From the NCBI RefSeq assembly GCF_947179515.1, contig NC_067473.1, positions 83,730,013 through 83,794,012 on the forward strand: a DNA stretch of 64,000 bases. The letters run 5' to 3'. Numbering within the stretch: the first letter of the stretch is position 1; each line of letters begins with the position of its first letter. This DNA is from Apodemus sylvaticus (lineage: Eukaryota; Chordata; Mammalia; Rodentia; Muridae). Positions 57,165 through 64,000 of this stretch are shown here, in pieces. A program made the position numbers and the translations under genes. A model generated the notes under the pieces. It saw nothing but the letters and a program-made list of their open reading frames with translations, did not search any database and was not told where the DNA came from.

Positions 57165-57555
57165 GCCTTTATCAGTTCACTTTAATTGTCAACTTAACAT
57201 AACCTAGAATCTCTTGGGAAATGAGTGACATGAGGGATTTTCTAGGTTGCCTATATTTGTTTGCCTTATAATCATGTCAATGGTGGATTATATTACGTTA
57301 ATTGATGTAAGATGATCCAGCCTACCATTGGTGGCACTATTCCACCAAGGGGTATCGGACTCTAAAAGAACAGAAAAACTGAGCTGAGCACAAGGAAATC
57401 AGTGAATATATACATTCAGTCTCTCTTTATCCCTGATTGTGGATGTGAGTGTGACTAGCTACTTTTAGGTAGCGCCACTGTGACTTCATTGCTAAGATAG
57501 ACTGTACCTTGGAAGTATATACTAAAATAAATCTCTTCTCCCTAAAGAAAAAAAA
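57165..57555 (+). mobile_element. Ancient MaLR-type LTR
   Basis: TTGTCAACTTAACATAACCT, CATCAGTTC-like start, GGCACTATTCCACCAAGGGG and the poly(A)-region CTAAAATAAATCTCTTCTCC are arranged like a diverged MaLR LTR. An A-rich tract follows. Confidence 0.6.
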
Positions 57556-57589
57556 AAAAAGAAAAACAAAAAGAAAGTAAACTCCTGGC

Positions 57590-59079
57590 TGGGAAGGAAG
57601 GCAGTTTTCTAGAGGAAGGCTGGAAGCCTGTGAGCTGCAAGTGGAGCAGGAAAACTAGAGACTCCCCGGCACAGCCTTGCAGGAAAAGCAGGTCCTGAGC
57701 CAGACGCAAGTTCCTGGCTGGAGGAAATTTAGGAAGCTAAATATCTTTGAGAGAGCCCGCAGAAAAACTGTGACACAATTCGGGTCCACACACATAAAAT
57801 GGCCCAGAGCCAAAGAGAGATGGTTGGTATGCCACAGCCCAGATGTCAGAGGGAAAACATCTGCTCCAGCCCAAACACACAGAGGGAGCCTGCTATAGGC
57901 ACCAGCCCTCAGGGGTCAGAGTCACTCCAACTGCCAGATGCTAAGCTGAAAGACAACACAAGCTGGCTACAGAGGCAGCAGACAGAAAAAAAAAATCCAA
58001 GCTCAGATGCAAACCTCTAAAACAGGTACAGTATGCTTGAAAATGTGTTTTAAGTGCTAAAGGGGGAAAAAAAGAAATTGAATATAAAAAGAATATAGGG
58101 AGAAAGTCTCTGAAGAAAGTAAAGCATTAGAGGTTAAAAGGAAAAATATTTTCTGTGTTAAAAATGCAGAGAAACACAATAACACAAGGCATCTGGATCT
58201 CATATGACTTCGTCTTGCTTATCAGCATCCGAATATTTTTTCTATAACAATTAAAATTTTGTATATCCTCTTTAAGAAAGATGAGAATAAACAAACTTAG
58301 GTAAGTAGAGAACTGAAAGAAAGATTGCTAGGTTCAAGGCCATAGAACAGGGGGTAGGGTATTCTTTAAATCAGAGTAAAGAACTTTCAAAAGAATTTAA
58401 TCTGGAACCTACAATAACAACAAAAACTGTAGTTCCAGATGAAAAAGAAACTCACAAATGCTTCAAGCATTAGAATGGCAGCGCATCGAGACACAGGGCT
58501 TAATGAGGGCGCCCGAGAGTAAGGACAAGCAAAAGCTTGTGTATTTAAACTCCTTTTAAGCTATTGTACCTGTGTAAATCTTAAAAATGCAATGTTAACT
58601 TCTAGCCTTTTTGAAAGTTGCTATTACAAACTGTTTAGGATAAGTAAGATAATGTCAGTTAATAGACATTAATACATAATGTCAGAGTTTGAAAATTGAA
58701 AATATACATATATGATAAGACATCACACAGTTGATGTCTGTGTGCAGATTCAAATCCCAATGGGCTTCTGCCTTAAGTTCTAAAAAGGCTGATTCTGAGA
58801 TTGCACATTTATTATAGATGGTGGTGACCTTAGAGAAGCATTTGAAGATTGAAGCTATTTATGCTCAGGTATCATACATTAGAATACAACAATTTTTTAT
58901 TTTTTATGGCATTAAACCTGTTATAGGCAAAACTTACAATCCTTCAACACTAGTAATTGTGCAGAGATCTAGCAAGACTTTAAAGATAATGCTCATAGAA
59001 CAAAATGGGAATACGAAATCTTACAAAGAGAGTTTATATAATGGTTTATCGACATTAATATTTTAAGTCTGAAATTTGG

Positions 59080-59131
<52 letters not shown>

Positions 59132-60660
59132 ATTTTAAAGGATGCTGAGACATTATGATATATTTATTCCAGCATTCTGCCTGATCCTACCTCAGACTGC
59201 CTCAATTCTCCTCAATTCTGTTTCCTCAATGAGACAGATAACATAAATGCTAAAATACTTTGAATTATGGATAAAATGCTGAACTAAATCAGCCTGCTTA
59301 TATTAAGGATGTCCTAACCTCAGAATGGAAGGAAGGAAATGTGATACTTTGGAGGAGAGATTTTGTGTTTATTTCCATAGGAAAAGAAAAGCTATGCATT
59401 CCTTCCAAACTGATAAAAATCAGATCTGACAGATTTGACTTCAGATCCCTGAAGATTGTGGCAAAAAACAAACAAACAAACAAACAAAAACATGAAAACC
59501 AACTGAACAGGTAACGTGTTTCACTGACCCTTCTACATGGGCACAGTTCTGAGACTGGCTGAGACATGAAATGTTTCAATCTAAAACTTCAGCTATGTGT
59601 AGCCATAAGTCATGTTGGCTATAGATTCCTCAAGACTTATGAAACAAATTAAGGGAGGTTAGACTCAGATATTTTTCTATTTCTTTTTCTTTCCTCTATC
59701 CTTCTTTCTTTCCTATCTAATGTTAAGGGGAGGATGGAGAAGGGATGAAAAGAAAGAGGTAGGATATAGGAATAATAAGAATAATGGGTTGATTATTGGA
59801 TCTACTCTTAAATAATAAAGCCACTACTAGCCAAAACTTTTACATACAGATATTTACATATTGATATAAAATTAAGGTTATATTTAAGTATATTACAACA
59901 TACTATGTATAAACTCCTTTTAAGCTATTGTACCTATGTAAATCTTAAAAATGCAATATTAACTTCCAGCCTTTTTGAAAGTTACTATTACAAACTGTTT
60001 TGATAAGAAAGATAATGTCAGTTAATAGTCAGTCAAACTCATGGTCATGCTAGAAACATGTCTAGTTTATTACAGAAATATGTTTCTAAAGTTGAACAGA
60101 TAGTAAATGGAAATAAACATTTACCTACACAGACAGACTAATAGATGTTCTTCAAAAACCTCAGAGACTACAGAATATGGCATTTAAAGACATCTTGTTG
60201 ATAAAAGGCCTTTTATGAATCAGATGTCTGTGGGACAGGTCTGATCCTTGCAGTTCCCCCATTCTACTTCAAGACAATGACGAGCATTGAAGAACTCCAC
60301 ATGGAGCTTGCTTCATATACAGCAAGATAGCCACTCGGCAAGAAACTGCTTCAACTGCAGACAACATGCTGTCCAAGATGGACAAATGGGAAGCAGGGAA
60401 GTCAACTGCTAAGCTTTGTCAAGACAAGGTAAGCAGTCTTTCATAATTCCTGCTTTACAGAAGAATTTATCAGATATTCTGAGCCAAAAGGCTAAAAGTG
60501 GATGCTCCAACATTATATGTGTGAGACTATCCAGGCAGCCAGCTTTCTCTGTCATTTCTATAGTTTTGGAAGTTGCTTGCCTGTACTACCTGCTTACTCA
60601 GGTAATATTTATTCCTTCTCAAGGCTCTGATTGAGTTGAAGACTAGATTGTTATAGTCTC
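57590..60660. other. Unclassified old retroelement-like region
   Basis: Contains a 118-bp direct repeat (58547-58665 and 59911-60028), a TG repeat at 59082-59128 and a block at 60180-60620 (e.g. ATGCTGTCCAAGATGGACAA, GGTCTGATCCTTGCAGTTCC) that I recognise as rodent interspersed repeat but cannot name. Frames at 57677-58020 and 60416-60634 show no domain. Possibly the 5' part or LTRs of a degenerate element. Confidence 0.4.
59082..59128. repeat. (TG)n microsatellite
   Basis: Uninterrupted TG repeat, about 23 units. Confidence 0.95.
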
Positions 60661-60719
60661 ATCATTAAGTTACTCTCTAGTAAGTACACAAATTCATGGA
60701 AATTAAATAGATGATAAAT

Positions 60720-61252
60720 TGCTCAAAAAGAAATTAAGAATTTTTTTAAATTCTGGAGATAAAGATAAAGCACAACACCTGATATCTGAACACATTAGAA
60801 GGAGTTCTCAGAGGGAAATAAAATAAATAGAAACAACTAAACAACACAAAGTATCAACTTATCTAAGACCCAGTTCTTTGAGAAAAATAAACAAAACATA
60901 AAACAAAGAAATGACACAAACTAACACAATCAGAAATTAATAAAGACATTACAACTGATGCAAAAGAAATTCAGAACATTATAAGGAAATATGTGGAAAA
61001 ACCTGTCCACCATTAAACTGAAAAAAAACCTAAAAGAAATACATAAATGCCTAAGCTGAATCACTAACTAGAACAATAAGTCAAGGATTTTCCTCTATTA
61101 GTGAGGGATGAAAACAACAATAAGTAAAATTAACCCTATTTGCAGATGATACAATATGTATAAAAGATACCAAAAATTCGATCAGAATACTTCTAAAACT
61201 TCAGAAAAGTGGCAATGTATAAAGTAAACTTAAAAAACTCATTAACCTTTCT
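60720..61252 (+). mobile_element. Ancient L1 ORF2 fragments
   Basis: GAGAAAAATAAACAAAACAT in the segment that follows the SWFFEKINK region of ORF2, ACATTATAAGGAAATATGTG, and at 61130-61160 AACCCTATTTGCAGATGATA, the decayed active-site (FADD) region. Old, Lx-like rodent L1. Confidence 0.75.
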
Positions 61253-61254
61253 AT

Positions 61255-61770
61255 AAGCCTTGGAGGCACAGGAGTAGCCAGGTTCTACCCCCAGGACCCT
61301 GAACCCACCAGGCACCACTAAGAGAACACTACCAGCTATAATGACTGGATCCAGCCCCTCAAATTGGAAGTGGCCACACTCTCACCTGCAGAGTAAAACT
61401 GGCCCTACTGGCCCAGATCAGGCCATAAAATGCCACTAATCCCAGGCCACCCCCAGGAAACCCTATATTAAGTCTGGCAAGCAGAGGCCACCCAACCACC
61501 TTCCTGTGTTTTTTCCCAATGAATCTTTTTTGTATAAGGTTTGTTGTGTAGTGACTCAGGCAGCAGGGTGGCTTTCCAGGCCAAACACAGAAATTCCACT
61601 TATAGGCCCCACCCTTGGAGACCTCTGGCTGAAAGACCTGACCCCTACCTGCAAGCAAGAGAGGACACCCCATCCCTGAGTCTTGAGGAGCTCCAATTGC
61701 TGGGCCGAGCTCCTGAGAAGTTTCAGATGCCCTTGAGGTAGAAAAGTTGCCAGGCCCTACTCTCCACAGT

Positions 61771-61804
<34 letters not shown>

Positions 61805-62045
61805 ATCCCTGAGCTTGCCCCAAGACCAGGCCACATAATTCCTCCAATAATTCCAGGCCACCAAGTTCCTCACCATGGAAAGTTTCACTCGCCAAGAAAC
61901 TCTGTAGAAGTCTCTGATGCTTCTCACCCTGAGCAGAGGCAGCTATTCTTCTGGGATTTTCCCTCTCAAGAAATCTCTTGTGTGAAATTTGTTGTGCAGT
62001 ATTCCTCAGTTCCCAACTGCCAGGATACCTTTCCCCTCAGAGATG
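61255..62045 (+). mobile_element. Two diverged LTR-like copies inserted in old L1
   Basis: Two related segments: CAGATCAGGCCATAAAATGC...GGCCACCCCCAGG with TTTTTGTATAAGGTTTGTTG (61408-61545), and CAAGACCAGGCCACATAATT...GGCCACCAAGTTCC with TCTTGTGTGAAATTTGTTGT (61820-62000). An A26 tract lies between them (61771-61796). Surrounding L1 ORF2 resumes at about 62050, so this is an insertion. Confidence 0.5.
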
Positions 62046-62049
62046 TAAC

Positions 62050-62620
62050 ACTTATTCTTTCTATACAGCAACAGTAAACATGCTGATTACAAGATCATAT
62101 ACATACTCATTATATACATTAATAAAACTTGAAAAATAAATCATCTAGTAATAAACCTAACCAAGGAAGTAAAGGACCTCTACAATGAAAACTTTAAATC
62201 TCGAAATAAGAGATAAAGATAGTAGAAAATTGAAAGATGCCCAATGCTTGTTGAGTGGCAAAATTAATACCATGATTAATTAATGCTATAATCAATAAAA
62301 AATTAGTACTGTTGTTAATATAATCCCAATCAAGATATCCACGATATTCTCAACAAAAATAGAAAAAAAATGTTCTAAAATTCATATGGATCCAGAAAAG
62401 ACTCCATATAGCCAAAGCAATCCTGCACAAAATGCTGGAGGGATTGCCATTCCAGATCTCAAAATATATTGCAAAGCCATAGGGGAAAAAAAGAAGAAAG
62501 AGGGCAAAAGAAAAGTCTGGTGTTGGCACAATAACAAACATGTAAAACATGTAGACCAATGAAAAATAAAAGACTCAAACATAAATTCACATAATTACAG
62601 CCATGTGATATTTTACAAAG
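62050..62620 (+). mobile_element. Ancient L1 ORF2 fragment, continued
   Basis: AACCTAACCAAGGAAGTAAA GGACCTCTA matches ORF2 LTKEVKDLY; CAAAATGCTGGAGGGATTGC and CATAGCCAAAGCAATCCTGC match the later KFIWNNKK/GGI region. Collinear with the fragment before the LTR-like insertion. Confidence 0.75.
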
Positions 62621-62624
62621 ATAC

Positions 62625-62639
62625 TCAAAAGAAGAGAAA

Positions 62640-62674
<35 letters not shown>

Positions 62675-63181
62675 AGAAGAGGAAGAAGAGGAGGAAGAAA
62701 AGGAGGAGGAGGAGAAAGAAGAAGAAGAAGAAGGAGGAGGAGGAGGAGGAGGAGGAGGAGGAGGAGGAGGAGGAGGAGGAAGAAGAGGAAGAGGAGAAAG
62801 AAGAAGAGGAAGAAGAGGAGGAAGAAGAGGAAGAGGAAAAAGAAGAGGAGGAAGAGGAAGAAGAGGAAGAAGAGGAGGAAGAAGAGGAGGAAGAGGAAGA
62901 AGAAGATGAAGAAGAGGAGGAAGAGGAAGAAGAAGAGGAAGAAGAGGAGGAAGAAGAGGAAGAGGAAAAAGAGGAAGAGGAAGAAGAAGAGGAAGAAGAG
63001 AAAGAAAGAAGAAGAGGAAGAGGAAGAAGAGGAGGAAAAAGAGGAAGAGGAAAAAGAAGAAGAGGAAGAGAAAGAAGAAGAGGAAGAAGAGGAAGAGGAA
63101 AAAGAAGTGGAAGAGGAAGAAGAGGAAGAAGAAGAGGATGAAGAGGAAGAGAAGGAAGAAGAGGAGGAAGAAGAGGAGGAG

Positions 63182-63219
<38 letters not shown>

Positions 63220-63271
63220 AGAAGAAGAAGAAGAAGAAGAAGAAGAAGAAGAAGAAGAAGAAGAAGAAGAA
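62625..63271. repeat. Long GAA/GAGGAA polypurine tract
   Basis: About 647 bp of almost pure purine on the + strand: GAA, GAG, GAGGAA and (AGG)n units, ending in a perfect (GAA)n. Produces poly-Glu/Lys frames on + and poly-Leu/Phe/Ser frames on -, which are not genes. It interrupts the old L1. Confidence 0.97.
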
Positions 63272-63284
63272 ATTTAAAAACTTT

Positions 63285-64000
63285 TTCATTTAAGGAAATA
63301 ATCAGTAAAGTGAAGAGGAATCCCATGGAGTGGCAAAGAGTCTTTGCTACCATATATATCGAACAGAAGATTAATATCTAGAATACATAAAGATCTTTAA
63401 AAGTCAATGTTAAGAAAACAAATATTCTATTTTAAAAATGACTTGTAGTAATCCCATTGATGGAGTTACCAAGTCACAGTCAAAATTTCTGACTCAGAAT
63501 TGTTCCTGTCTAAAAGAACTGCAGGAACAAAAATGGAGAAGAGGCTGAAGGAGAGGTGGTCCAGTGAGCAGTCCAACTTATGATCCATCTCATGGGAGGA
63601 CACTAATGTCTGACACTATTACTGATGCTTGATGTGCTTACATACAGGAGCCTAGCATGGCTGTCCTCTGAGAGGCCCAACCAGTAGCTGACTGAGACAG
63701 ACACAGATACTTACACCCAACCATTCCACTGAAATCTGGGACTCCTATGGTTGAATTAGGGAAGGATTGATGAAGCTGAAGGGGAAAGTAACTCCAGGAA
63801 GACAAGCAGTCTCAACTAACCCAGACCCCTGGGAGCTCCCAGACACTGAGCCACCAACCAGGCAGCACACACAGGCTGATGTGAGGACCCTGGCACATAT
63901 ATAGCAAAGGACTGCCTGGTCTGGCCTCAGTGGGGGAAGATGCACCTAATCCTTGAGATACTTGAGGCCCCAAGGAAGAGGGATGCCTTGGAGGAAAGGA
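63285..64000 (+). mobile_element. Ancient L1 ORF2 end and 3' UTR, running off the window
   Basis: GGAGTGGCAAAGAGTCTTTG and GAACAGAAGATTAATATCTA continue ORF2 (RGLISNIYK region). From about 63500 it is an older rodent L1 3' UTR (CTGGGAGCTCCCAGACACTG, GCCACCAACCAGGCAGCACA, TCCTTGAGATACTTGAGGCC). Confidence 0.75.

Noticed and set aside
61359..61895. 178-residue frame on the - strand
   Set aside because: Lies in LTR-like sequence and crosses an A26/T26 tract; no domain.
62459..63353. Long poly-Glu/Lys (+) and poly-Leu/Phe/Ser (-) frames
   Set aside because: Direct translation of the GAA/GAGGAA tract; a pure purine strand contains few stops, so length is not evidence of coding.
1..64000. CRISPR array, prokaryotic operon, tRNA or rRNA genes
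   Set aside because: The window is rodent nuclear DNA; the tandem repeats found are microsatellites, a minisatellite and L1 monomers, and tRNA-like boxes belong to B2/B3/ID SINEs.

Overview
The window is nuclear DNA from a muroid rodent, most likely a murine (mouse or rat type). The signs are B1, B2/B3 and ID-like SINEs, rodent MaLR/ERVL LTRs, URR1 DNA transposons, and LINE-1 copies whose ORF1 and ORF2 read as rodent L1. I cannot fix the species from sequence alone. The tandem-monomer L1 5' UTR and the ORF1 N-terminus are not ones I can assign firmly to mouse or rat.

Two host genes are visible and they converge. On the + strand at about 5.2-7.0 kb is Pyurf (PREY), two coding exons behind a GC-box promoter. 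In the same exon 2, just downstream of the PREY stop, lies the relic of the second cistron, Pigy. It has lost its start codon, carries an in-frame stop and has a GT microsatellite grown into its 3' half. On the - strand, from 42.2 kb down to 28.6 kb, are ten consecutive coding exons (1,290 nt, 430 codons with the stop, open throughout) for the C-terminal part of a HERC5/HERC6-type HECT ligase, including the whole HECT domain and its catalytic cysteine. This is probably Herc6. The upstream exons (RCC1-like repeats) are not recognised and should lie beyond the right edge. The layout HERC5/6 - PYURF/PIGY matches the mammalian 4q22 (mouse chr6) neighbourhood.

The rest is mostly transposable elements. 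0.2-5 kb: an LTR with 6-bp target duplication, SINE and URR1 remnants. 7-12.7 kb: B1, MaLR LTR, URR1, B3. 12.7-21.9 kb: a nested pile of dead L1 copies, with one L1 interrupted by an antisense L1 tail, a young L1 tail and a MaLR LTR. 23.3-24.7 kb: a young twin-primed L1 with 5' inversion and perfect target duplication. 25-28 kb: LTR, degenerate CA-rich repeat, AT-rich DNA. 28.6-42.2 kb: HERC exons, with introns holding LTRs, an AT-rich minisatellite and microsatellites. 45.9-52.9 kb: a full-length L1 with both ORFs intact, a tandem ~196-bp monomer promoter and a perfect 16-bp target duplication. 54.3-56.1 kb: rearranged L1 tails. 57-64 kb: ancient LTR and L1 fragments, and a 650-bp polypurine tract.

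The points most worth following are the decayed Pigy cistron, the apparently intact L1 with its monomer promoter, an 80-bp inverted duplication inside the L1 pile, and a HERC splice donor that runs straight into a 25-A tract.
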